This document shows, piece after piece, positions 57,498 through 64,000 of a stretch of 64,000 nt of DNA; position 1 is the first letter of the stretch, and the number at the start of each line of letters is the position of its first letter. A program made the position numbers and the translations under genes. The DNA comes from Paludibacterium paludis (lineage in GTDB: Bacteria; Pseudomonadota; Gammaproteobacteria; Burkholderiales; Chromobacteriaceae): positions 868,001-932,000 of the forward strand of contig NZ_CP069161.1 in the NCBI RefSeq assembly GCF_018802605.1, in the 5' to 3' direction. The notes below the pieces were generated by a model, which saw nothing but the letters and a program-made list of their open reading frames with translations, was not told the origin of the DNA and did no database searches.

Positions 57498-57950
57498 ATG
57501 CAAATCATTCTGCTCGAAAAAGTGGCCAACCTCGGCCAACTGGGTGACGTGGTCAAGGTCAAGGACGGTTACGCTCGTAACTTCCTGATCCCGCAAGGCA
57601 AGGCCAAGCGCGCCACCGAAGCCAACCTGCAGCAATTCGAAGCCCGCCGCGCCGAACTGGAAGCCAAGCAGGCCGCCGTTCTGGCCGACGCGCAGGCTCG
57701 CGCCGCCAAGCTGGTCGACGCCGTTGTCACCATCGAACAGAAGGCCGGTGTTGACGGCCGCCTGTTCGGTTCCGTGACCAACGTCGACGTGGCCGAAGCC
57801 ATCACCGCTTTCGGCGTTGAAGTGAAGCGTTTCGAAGTTCGTCTGCCGAATGGCCCGCTGAAGGCTGTTGGCGAATACGAACTGGAAATCGCCCTGCACC
57901 ACGACGTGGTCAGCACCGTGAAGATCGTTGTCGCCGGCCTCGCCGCCTGA
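57498..57950 (+). CDS. rplI: 50S ribosomal protein L9
   Basis: A 150-aa L9 with the N-terminal domain [30 protein letters not shown], a long connecting helix and the C-terminal RNA-binding domain. ATG at 57498 after AAAGGAAC. Last gene of the operon. Confidence 0.98.
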   Translation: MQIILLEKVANLGQLGDVVKVKDGYARNFLIPQGKAKRATEANLQQFEARRAELEAKQAAVLADAQARAAKLVDAVVTIEQKAGVDGRLFGSVTNVDVAEAITAFGVEVKRFEVRLPNGPLKAVGEYELEIALHHDVVSTVKIVVAGLAA

Positions 57951-57971
57951 TCGACGCTCCAACCGGAAAAC

Positions 57972-58004
57972 AACCCCCGGCGCCGCGAGGCCCGGGGGTT
58001 TTTT
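57972..58004 (+). terminator. Intrinsic terminator of the rpsF-rplI operon
   Basis: AACCCCCGG / CCGGGGGTT with an 11-base loop and a T6 run. Confidence 0.92.
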
Positions 58005-58016
58005 CATGGGACGCGG

Positions 58017-58346
58017 TTACACCGCTCGCAGCACGATGCGGGCGCGCAGGCCGGGTTCGCCCGCTTCGGCGATGGCGATCAGGCAATCGATATTGGGGTG
58101 CTTGCCGGGGTGTGCCCTGGCGTCGGCGACATGTTCGGCGTAGAGCGCGAGACCTTCTTTGGCCGCCTTGCGGTCGATATGTCCGTGGCGTTTGACGAGA
58201 GCGTGGTAGACCCGTACCGACCCCGCGGTGCCGGGCGCATTGTCAAGACGGCGCAATGGATGTCCGCCCGCATCGAGCAGGATGACCGCTTCCACGTCAT
58301 CGATAGCGGGCAGGGTCTCAAGAATGTCCTTGAAGCTTTGCGTCAT
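58017..58346 (-). CDS. DUF2322-type small protein
   Basis: A 109-aa soluble protein; ILDETLP-like N-terminus, AGSVRVYHALVKRHGHIDRKAAKEGLALYAEHVADA and HPGKHPNIDCLI match what I recall as DUF2322, a family of unknown function. ATG at 58346. The preceding gene on this strand ends 57 bases upstream (at 58404), so the two may be co-transcribed. Confidence 0.75.
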   Translation of the reverse strand: MTQSFKDILETLPAIDDVEAVILLDAGGHPLRRLDNAPGTAGSVRVYHALVKRHGHIDRKAAKEGLALYAEHVADARAHPGKHPNIDCLIAIAEAGEPGLRARIVLRAV

Positions 58347-58403
58347 GGTGTCCTTCAGTGTGAATCGATCATACGGGAATAGACCCGGCCCGGGGCCGGT
58401 GGT

Positions 58404-58958
58404 TCATCGCGGCTGGGCGCCCTGGAGGAATCGCTTGCTGGCGGCCTTGAACGACTCGGTTCCGGCTTTTTCCAGCATTTCGAACAGCACCATCTCCCGT
58501 GTCACCGGCACGGCGCCGGCTTGCGTCATGCGCGCGATGGCCGTGTCGTGATCAAGGGCGGCGCGGCTGCCGATCGCGTCCACCACCACGAAGACCTCCT
58601 TGCCCGCGTCCAGAAGCTGCATCACGGTCTGCAGCACGCAGACGTGACTTTCCATGCCGCACACGATAACTTGCGGCCGGGCCATCAGCGAAGCCGGCAG
58701 GCAGTGTTCGGCCATGCACGAGAAATGCACCTTGTCCACGATGCCGGCTTCCGGAGCCCGCTCTTTCAGCTCGGGCACGGTGCCGCCGAGTCCCTTGGGG
58801 TATTGCTCGGAAAACACCACCGGCAATGCGGTCGCCACCGCCGCGTCGATGAGCCAGCCGACTCGTGCCAGCAGCGCTTGGGCATCGAGGATGGCCGGTA
58901 ACAGCTTTTCCTGAACATCGACGACGAGCAGCGTCGCCGTTTCGCGTTTCATCATCAT
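58404..58958 (-). CDS. Isochorismatase-family hydrolase (YcaC-like)
   Basis: A 184-aa cysteine hydrolase. Catalytic Asp in LLVVDVQEKLLPAI, Lys in IVDKVHFSC and Cys in CGMESHVCVLQTVMQLL form the complete triad of the isochorismatase-like fold; the substrate is not predictable. Three Met codons in a row (58958, 58955, 58952) leave the exact start open. Divergent from the FUSC gene. Confidence 0.87.
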   Translation of the reverse strand: MMMKRETATLLVVDVQEKLLPAILDAQALLARVGWLIDAAVATALPVVFSEQYPKGLGGTVPELKERAPEAGIVDKVHFSCMAEHCLPASLMARPQVIVCGMESHVCVLQTVMQLLDAGKEVFVVVDAIGSRAALDHDTAIARMTQAGAVPVTREMVLFEMLEKAGTESFKAASKRFLQGAQPR

Positions 58959-59169
58959 GACAATTACCCAGGCAAGAATGATTGCTCTAGCATAACGGCT
59001 TGCCCGCAGGGCGTGAAGAGGGGAAAAAGTCCGGATGACGAGCCTTTCCGGGCAGAGATCAAAGAGCCGTAACCCCGATCGTGGCAGAATCGGCCGACGC
59101 CGCGAGTTCCGGCGTCTAGCATCAATGGAGGAGTGGTATTTTGAACGGTTTTTCGGGAGCCTTCCGGCA

Positions 59170-60156
59170 ATGTTCAACATGAAGCAACCCGCCTGGCGCC
59201 ATCCGCGCTTCCGCTACGAACATGCAGGCATTATTCATGTGATCCGGTTGTCGGCGGCAATCCTGGTTTCCCAGATCATCGCGGCCACGCTGCACGAATC
59301 GCACGCGGTGTGGATGTCCGTGACCATCATCGTAGTGATGGGCGCCCTGCCGCACACCGGCAGCATCATCGCCAAGGCGCGCCAGCGCGCTGTCGGCACC
59401 ACCATCGGGGCGCTGGCCGGTATCGGGGTGATCCTGGTCGGTCGCCATTCTCCGTGGCTTGCCGAAGCGCTCATCGTCGCGCTGACCGCACTGGCCGCCT
59501 GCAAGGCGATCGGCAAGGCGGGTTATACCGCGCTGGCCGCGGCGATCACCCTTGCCATCGTGGCCATGAGCGGTTCGCTCGAGGATGGCGCCTGGCGTTT
59601 TCTCTACGTGATTGCCGGCGTGGGGATCTCCGTGGTCTTCGCCTTGCTGATTCCGGCGCGCGCCCGCGAACACTGGTATTTTCTGTTATCGGACAATATC
59701 CGGGACATGGCCTTCCTGTTTCGTCGCGCCAACCGCGGAGAGGGGCCGGAAATGGGGATCACCGATGCGGTGATCAAGCGCATCGTGATCCAGCGGGGGC
59801 TGCTGAGCGCCGCCGCCAACGAAAGTGGCCTGGATGCGCCCAGCCTGCATGACATCATGCGGCGTCAACGCGCCATTCTCAATACGATAGAGCTGATGGC
59901 CGGGCAGGATGTGGAAGAGGGGGCGGTATCGGTGAAGGTCGCCGATGCTCGGCAGGCCGAAGCGTCGGTCGCCCTGCACTTCGCCCGCCTGGGGGCGAAG
60001 GTCGGACTGACGATCGTCGGGTTTGGCAATGAATACGGTCAGACCGATTCGCCGCAAAAGTGCTGGCTGCTGGGCTGTCTTGCCAGGCAGCTCGAAGGGC
60101 TGGATGCCGCGATGGATAGCGTGACTCCGGCTCTGGCCGGAAGGCGGGCGCGGTGA
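59170..60156 (+). CDS. FUSC-family membrane protein (aromatic acid exporter type)
   Basis: A 328-aa protein with an N-terminal block of about six helices (residues 20-165: SAAILVSQIIAATL, VTIIVVMGALP, ALAGIGVILVG and others) and a cytoplasmic C-terminal domain, as in half-size FUSC/YccS-like proteins. HESHAVWMSVTIIVVMG is the FUSC signature. I prefer the ATG at 59170 with GGGAGC nine bases upstream; an ATG at 59125 adds 15 residues. Substrate unknown. Confidence 0.8.
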   Translation: MFNMKQPAWRHPRFRYEHAGIIHVIRLSAAILVSQIIAATLHESHAVWMSVTIIVVMGALPHTGSIIAKARQRAVGTTIGALAGIGVILVGRHSPWLAEALIVALTALAACKAIGKAGYTALAAAITLAIVAMSGSLEDGAWRFLYVIAGVGISVVFALLIPARAREHWYFLLSDNIRDMAFLFRRANRGEGPEMGITDAVIKRIVIQRGLLSAAANESGLDAPSLHDIMRRQRAILNTIELMAGQDVEEGAVSVKVADARQAEASVALHFARLGAKVGLTIVGFGNEYGQTDSPQKCWLLGCLARQLEGLDAAMDSVTPALAGRRAR

Positions 60157-60171
60157 CGGCCGGGGGACTTC

Positions 60172-60285
60172 CTAGCGGCGTTCCGCCGCGAGCCTGACCA
60201 ACGAACCGGTGGCGAGGGAATAGGCGCCGGCGGCGAGGGGCAGCAGAAAGAAATAGGCCAAGGTCAGGGCGACAAGGGTTTGCAT
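60172..60285 (-). CDS. Possible 37-aa single-helix membrane protein
   Basis: MQTLVALTLAYFFLLPLAAG... forms one clear transmembrane helix with a basic end (RLAAERR). It is convergent with the FUSC gene and lies in an otherwise empty gap before uraA. No strong ribosome-binding site, no known family. Confidence 0.35.
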   Translation of the reverse strand: MQTLVALTLAYFFLLPLAAGAYSLATGSLVRLAAERR

Positions 60286-60385
60286 GGAAAAAATAAGAAA
60301 ATGGTAATGTTCGTATTATCCATTCAAAAACAAACCCTTGTCGTTCATCTCTCCGACTATTCCGTCCGGTTTTGCGACGCGGGCG

Positions 60386-61630
60386 TCAGATGTCCTGGCC
60401 TTCCGGAATGCCTTCGTGCCGGCTCGCCGCGCGCGGCAGGATGAGGTTCAACACAATGGCGAGAATCGAGCACAGGCCGACCCCAGCCAGGCCGAAGGAG
60501 CCGATTTTCACTTCGAGGCCGCCGATCCCGGCGGTCAACACCACGGAAATGATCACCAGATTGCGCGGTTCCATCAGGTCGACACGGGCTTCGATGAGGG
60601 TTTTCAGGCCGATCGAGGCGATGGTGCCGAACAGCAGCACCATGATGCCCCCCATCACCGGCATCGGGATGGACTGCAGCAGGGCGTTGAATTTGCCGAA
60701 GAAAGCGAGGCCGATCGCGAACACGGCCGCCCAGGTCATGGTGACCGGATTGAAATTGCGGGTGATCATCACCGCGCCGGTGACTTCGGCGTAGGTGGTG
60801 ACCGGCGGGCCGCCGATCAGTCCGGCCAGGCATACGCCAAGGCCATCGCCGAACAGCGTGCGGTGCAGGCCGGGGGACCTCGTGTAGTCGGTGCCGGTGA
60901 CGCCGCCGATGGCCATGATGCCGCCCACGTGCTCGATGGCCGGAGCGATGGCCACCGGCAGCATGAACAGTGCCGCCGCCCAGTTGACTTCGGGTTGGAC
61001 AAAGTGGGGAACGGCGAACCAGGGCGCGTTGGCGATCTTGGCCAGATCCACCACGCCGAGCACCACGGCCAGTGTGTATCCGGTTGTGACACCCGCGAGA
61101 ATCGGCACCAGCTTGAACATGCCGCGCGCGAAAATGGCGACCACGATGGTGGTGGCCAGCGATACGCCGGCCAGCAGCATGGCGACCTGATAATCCATGA
61201 CCTGTTGGCCGTTGACACGGGCCATGGCCATATTGGAGGCGGCCGTCGCCACGGACAGGCCGATGATCATGATGATCGGACCGATGACCACCGGCGGCAG
61301 CAGCCGGTTGACAAGGCCGATGCCGCGCAGCCGGATCAGCGCGGCGACGATGAAGTACATCAGGCCGGCGCAGAAAAGGCCGAACAGGGTGGACGGCATG
61401 CCCCAGGTGTGGACCGAATAGATGATCGGGCCGATGAAAGCGAAGGACGATCCCAGAAAGATCGGGACCTGGCGGCGCGTCGCCAGCTGGAACAGCAAGG
61501 TGCCAAGTCCTGCGCCCAGCAGGGCCATGGCGGGATTCAGACCTGTCAGGAGCGGGACCAGGACCAGCGCGCCGAATGCGACGAACAGGATCTGGGCGCC
61601 GGACAGGGCCACCTTCAGGTTTTGCAACAT
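60386..61630 (-). CDS. uraA: Uracil permease (UraA, NCS2 family)
   Basis: A 414-aa, 14-helix proton-coupled uracil importer. GSSFAFIGP (helix 3), the NAT-type substrate site AIEHVGGIMAIGGVTG (helix 8, Glu) and GGPPVTTYAEVTGAVMITRN (helix 10, Glu) match UraA. ATG at 61630. It follows upp by 68 bases on the same strand, so import and salvage form one unit, separated by a hairpin. Confidence 0.94.
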   Translation of the reverse strand: MLQNLKVALSGAQILFVAFGALVLVPLLTGLNPAMALLGAGLGTLLFQLATRRQVPIFLGSSFAFIGPIIYSVHTWGMPSTLFGLFCAGLMYFIVAALIRLRGIGLVNRLLPPVVIGPIIMIIGLSVATAASNMAMARVNGQQVMDYQVAMLLAGVSLATTIVVAIFARGMFKLVPILAGVTTGYTLAVVLGVVDLAKIANAPWFAVPHFVQPEVNWAAALFMLPVAIAPAIEHVGGIMAIGGVTGTDYTRSPGLHRTLFGDGLGVCLAGLIGGPPVTTYAEVTGAVMITRNFNPVTMTWAAVFAIGLAFFGKFNALLQSIPMPVMGGIMVLLFGTIASIGLKTLIEARVDLMEPRNLVIISVVLTAGIGGLEVKIGSFGLAGVGLCSILAIVLNLILPRAASRHEGIPEGQDI

Positions 61631-61663
61631 GGTGCGAGGTTCCTCATTGTGATTGTTATGTTG

Positions 61664-61689
61664 TAAAAACGCCGCTTGGTGAGCGGCGT
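61664..61689 (-). terminator. Intercistronic terminator between upp and uraA
   Basis: ACGCCGC / GCGGCGT with a 7-base loop, followed on the minus strand by TTTTTAC. It begins 10 bases after the upp stop and may reduce uraA expression relative to upp. Confidence 0.75.
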
Positions 61690-61698
61690 CGGGCGGGA

Positions 61699-62331
61699 TC
61701 AGAGGTGTTTGGTGCCGAAGATCTTATCTCCGGCGTCCCCGAGACCGGGGATGATGTAGCCGTTTTCGTTCAGGTGGCTGTCAAGCGACGCGGTATAGAG
61801 CTGAACGTCGGGGTGGGCGTCATTGACGGTTTTGACGCCTTCGGGGGCCGCGACCATCACAACGGCCTTGATGTGCTGGCAGCCCTTGCGCTTGAGAAGA
61901 TCGATGGTGGCGACCATCGATCCGCCGGTGGCCAGCATCGGATCGATGATGATGGCGATGCGTTCGTTGAGGTTGTCGACGAACTTGTCGAAGTACGGCT
62001 CCGGCTCCAGCGTCTCTTCGTTGCGCGACAGGCCGACCACGCTGATCTTGGCGGACGGGACGAGATCCAGAACCCCGTCGAGCATGCCGATGCCGGCGCG
62101 CAGGATCGGCACGACGGTGACTTTCTTGCCCTTGATCTGCTGGATTTCGATCGGACCGCACCAGCCTTCGATGGAGATGGTTTCCAGCTCGAAGTCGCGG
62201 GTGGCCTCGTAGGCCAGGAGACGGGCCAGCTCCTGGGTGAGCTGGCGGAATTTCATGGTGCTGATGTCGCCCTCGCGAAGCAGGCCGAGCTTGTGCTGCA
62301 CCAGGGGGTGATTGACGATGGTGATGTTCAT
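61699..62331 (-). CDS. upp: Uracil phosphoribosyltransferase
   Basis: A 210-aa enzyme that makes UMP from uracil and [21 protein letters not shown], the PRPP-binding [20 protein letters not shown] and the C-terminal [17 protein letters not shown] are typical. ATG at 62331 after GGTAGGGATC. A terminator-like hairpin lies directly upstream. Confidence 0.96.
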   Translation of the reverse strand: MNITIVNHPLVQHKLGLLREGDISTMKFRQLTQELARLLAYEATRDFELETISIEGWCGPIEIQQIKGKKVTVVPILRAGIGMLDGVLDLVPSAKISVVGLSRNEETLEPEPYFDKFVDNLNERIAIIIDPMLATGGSMVATIDLLKRKGCQHIKAVVMVAAPEGVKTVNDAHPDVQLYTASLDSHLNENGYIIPGLGDAGDKIFGTKHL

Positions 62332-62349
62332 GGCGGATCCCTACCTTAA

Positions 62350-62387
62350 GAAAAAGCTGTTTTTCGTGCGGCGACGAAAAACAGCTT
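62350..62387 (-). promoter_or_regulatory. Terminator-like hairpin in the upp leader
   Basis: Perfect 14-bp stem AAGCTGTTTTTCGT / ACGAAAAACAGCTT, 6-base loop, followed on the minus strand by TTTTTCTT and then, 16 bases on, the upp ATG. It may be an attenuator for upp or a second terminator of the EAL gene. Confidence 0.65.
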
Positions 62388-62403
62388 CCTGTAATGCGTG
62401 TCA

Positions 62404-62428
62404 AAGGCGGGCGCAGAACGCCCGCCCA
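62404..62428 (-). terminator. Terminator of the EAL-domain gene
   Basis: GGCGGGCG / CGCCCGCC with a 5-base loop, 20 bases after the gene's stop; followed by TTTG only, so it is GC-rich but T-poor. Confidence 0.6.
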
Positions 62429-62445
62429 AGGTATGGGGCGGTATT

Positions 62446-63252
62446 CTAACCCGATTTCCACTCGGAAATCCATGGAATCAATCCATTTTCCGGAAGAGGG
62501 CGACTGAAAACGTAGCCCTGGATCGCGTCGCAGGGCACGGAGGCCAGCCAGTCGAGCTGTCCGCGCTCCTCGACGCCCATGGCGATGGTCATCAGACCGG
62601 CATTGGCCGCGCATGCGACAGTGCGCGCGACAGCCTGGCCGGCTTCCTCATTTTTCGCAACGAGCGCCACGGCTTTGCGCGAGAGCTTGATCGACGACAG
62701 GATGGTGTGGTCCAGTTGGCGCTCCAGCACCGAGCCTGGATAAAAGTCATCGGCCGCCACGCCGAATCCCGCGCGGCGCAGGGCCGCCAGAACCGGCCGG
62801 GCGCTGTCGAGCAGGGACTCGAGGCCGACGGTATTGAATTCGATCACCATGCTCGCGGGCGGGACGCCGGCAATCCGGGCTTTTTGCTGCATGCGCTGGG
62901 CGAGATCGGGAACGTTCAGGGCCTCGGTGGAGAGATTGACGCCGACTTTCAGATCATGCCCCGCGTCGCGCCAGTTGCTGCAGGCATACAGGGATTTTTC
63001 CAGCATCAGCTCCGTCAGCTCTTTCATCATGCCTTTTTCCGCCATGACGGGAACAAAGGCGGCGGGCGGCAGAAGACCGAGTTCCGGATGCTTCCAGCGG
63101 GCCAGGGCTTCGAAACCGAGGATACGGCGGTCGGCCGGCAGGATCAGCGGCTGGAAATAGGGGAGCAATTGATCGTTGGCGAGCGCACCGAGGATGGCTT
63201 CGGGGCTCATTGCGGTGACGGGTTTGGCTGCATCGACGGACTGTACGGTCAT
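62446..63252 (-). CDS. Degenerate EAL-domain protein
   Basis: A 268-aa single EAL domain. FEALARWKHPELG and VNLS are kept, but the usual ELTE is EFNT, the DDFGTGYSS motif reads DDFYPGSV, KIDR is KLSR, and the loop AEGVE is AMGVE. Several metal and c-di-GMP ligands are thus lost, so it is probably a non-catalytic effector or protein-binding domain. I chose the ATG at 63252 (AGGA eight bases upstream) over 63261. It has no sensor domain. Confidence 0.85.
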   Translation of the reverse strand: MTVQSVDAAKPVTAMSPEAILGALANDQLLPYFQPLILPADRRILGFEALARWKHPELGLLPPAAFVPVMAEKGMMKELTELMLEKSLYACSNWRDAGHDLKVGVNLSTEALNVPDLAQRMQQKARIAGVPPASMVIEFNTVGLESLLDSARPVLAALRRAGFGVAADDFYPGSVLERQLDHTILSSIKLSRKAVALVAKNEEAGQAVARTVACAANAGLMTIAMGVEERGQLDWLASVPCDAIQGYVFSRPLPENGLIPWISEWKSG

Positions 63253-63381
63253 TCGCGGCATCCTGAATGGGAAGGAAGATTCATAGTATTTTATATATTG
63301 TCATGAATCTCGCCATACATTTGCCCATAAACCCTGTTCTGGCGCAAATGCTTCAAGTGGCGATACCGTGGTCCCGCAATG

Positions 63382-63407
63382 AGAAAGGCCCCTCGACGAG
63401 GGGCCTT
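63382..63407 (-). terminator. Intrinsic terminator of grxD
   Basis: Perfect 10-bp stem AAGGCCCCTC / GAGGGGCCTT with a 3-base loop; TTTCTC follows on the minus strand. Confidence 0.85.
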
Positions 63408-63429
63408 GCCGTGGCGGAAACGCCCGCGC

Positions 63430-63750
63430 TCAGGCTTCGCTGTAAGGCTTGAGCAGATCCTGCAGTTCGCCGTTCTGGTACATCTCGTACATGATGTCCG
63501 AACCGCCGATGAATTCGCCGGCGACATACAGCTGGGGGATGGTCGGCCAGTTGGCGAAGTCCTTGATGCCCTGGCGGACCTCGGGGTCGGCCAGCACGTC
63601 GACGGTCATGAAGCGCTTGACGCCGCAGGCCTGGATGATCTGCACGGCGCGGCCGGAGAAACCGCATTGCGGAAACTGGGCGGAACCCTTCATGTACAGC
63701 ACGACAGGGTTGTCGGTGATGGTCTTGCGGATGACTTCCTGAATGTCCAT
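63430..63750 (-). CDS. grxD: Monothiol glutaredoxin Grx4 type
   Basis: A 106-aa monothiol glutaredoxin that carries [2Fe-2S] clusters. The CGFS site (Cys29), WPTIPQLYV and GGSDIMYEM motifs for glutathione binding are intact. ATG at 63750 (MDIQEVI). The upstream frame to 63825 has no homology. It probably works in Fe-S cluster delivery with BolA. Confidence 0.95.
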   Translation of the reverse strand: MDIQEVIRKTITDNPVVLYMKGSAQFPQCGFSGRAVQIIQACGVKRFMTVDVLADPEVRQGIKDFANWPTIPQLYVAGEFIGGSDIMYEMYQNGELQDLLKPYSEA

Positions 63751-63821
63751 TGCGGCAAATCCTTCGATCTTGAATACTTGACTGTTTCGATAGGTTATTC
63801 TACGTGCGCCATGTTTTCCGG

Positions 63822-64000
63822 TCAATTTTCCCCAGCGCTTTCCCGGGCTTTTTGCTGATTGAGGTACAGGCGCGCCTGGGTTTCGTACAGGGAATGGCGG
63901 CAGACGACGCGCGAGATGCCCGCGGCGATCAGTGCCGTGACCATCAGGGGAAATATCATGCTCGAAGAATCGGTCATTTCCATGACGATCACGAAGCCTG
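63822..64000 (-). CDS. ClC-family chloride channel/transporter, C-terminal end (cut by window)
   Basis: The last 58 codons of a ClC protein: FVIVMEMTDSSSMIFPLMVTALIAAGISR is the final helix pair (helix Q-R), where the conserved TAFVIVMEMT segment lies, then a short tail SLYETQARLYLNQQ. The rest lies beyond 64000. Upstream of grxD on the same strand, 71 bases apart. A channel versus H+ antiporter cannot be told from this part. Confidence 0.75.
   Translation of the reverse strand, partial: GFVIVMEMTDSSSMIFPLMVTALIAAGISRVVCRHSLYETQARLYLNQQKARESAGEN

Noticed and set aside
1..64000. tRNA, rRNA, CRISPR arrays, prophage or integrase genes
   Set aside because: I looked and saw no cloverleaf-like clusters, rRNA sequence, spaced repeats or phage/integrase proteins.

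Overview
The window is about 63-65% GC, densely coded, and reads as ordinary chromosome of a betaproteobacterium, most likely Neisseriales (Chromobacteriaceae-like). The evidence is the rpsF-priB-rpsR-rplI cluster, clpS-clpA, icd with aceK nearby, an FNR-type regulator divergent from hemN, the mltG-tmk-holB-pilZ-tatD run and the ppsR/ppsA pair. I see no rRNA, tRNA, CRISPR array, intact insertion sequence or prophage. The genus is an inference, not a database result.

Layout. 1-6.4 kb: clpA (cut by the left edge) and clpS, a cold-shock gene with a long leader, icd, an RluE-type pseudouridine synthase and aceK, which encodes the kinase/phosphatase that controls Icd. 6.4-13 kb: a small unknown protein, mutS, a Bcr/CflA-type efflux gene, and a LysR gene divergent from a second MFS gene. 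13-19 kb: an exported phospholipase D-like protein facing two tandem prolyl-oligopeptidase paralogues that share an 867-bp identical tract. 19-27 kb: marR and mntH (overlapping tails, Fur box), suhB/trmJ, a DUF1853-type gene, fnr/hemN with an FNR-type palindrome, and a broken natAB ABC exporter. 27-34 kb: udk, an MFS gene, a TesA-type esterase whose start codon overlaps that of the divergent ybbA-ybbP system, a small unknown gene and a CynX-type MFS gene. 35-39.5 kb: mltG-tmk-holB-pilZ-tatD-MBL hydrolase operon. 39.5-44.3 kb: trpS with a Trp-Trp leader peptide, and divergent ppsR and ppsA. 44.4-55 kb: a DMT exporter, an exported transglutaminase-like protein, a periplasmic beta-carbonic anhydrase, mfd and a large PAS-GGDEF-EAL protein. 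55-58 kb: rlmB, csoR-copZ and the S6/PriB/S18/L9 operon. 58-64 kb: a DUF2322-type gene, an isochorismatase-like hydrolase, a FUSC protein, uraA and upp (pyrimidine salvage), a degenerate EAL protein, grxD and the end of a ClC chloride channel gene.

Functional links. icd and aceK form the TCA/glyoxylate branch switch. upp-uraA import and salvage uracil. csoR-copZ is a copper-sensing unit without an adjacent pump. ppsR modifies the PpsA made from the divergent gene. FNR probably activates hemN.

Most interesting observations: (i) a short ORF upstream of trpS ending Phe-Phe-Trp-Trp-Arg-Leu-Asp, followed by mutually exclusive helices, one of which would hide the trpS Shine-Dalgarno; (ii) sequence homogenisation between the tandem prolyl oligopeptidases, with a copied scrap of the neighbouring phospholipase D gene; (iii) terminator-like hairpins inside the leaders of trmJ and upp; (iv) the natAB remnant, broken by a one-base insertion in the Walker A motif, an internal deletion and a stop codon.
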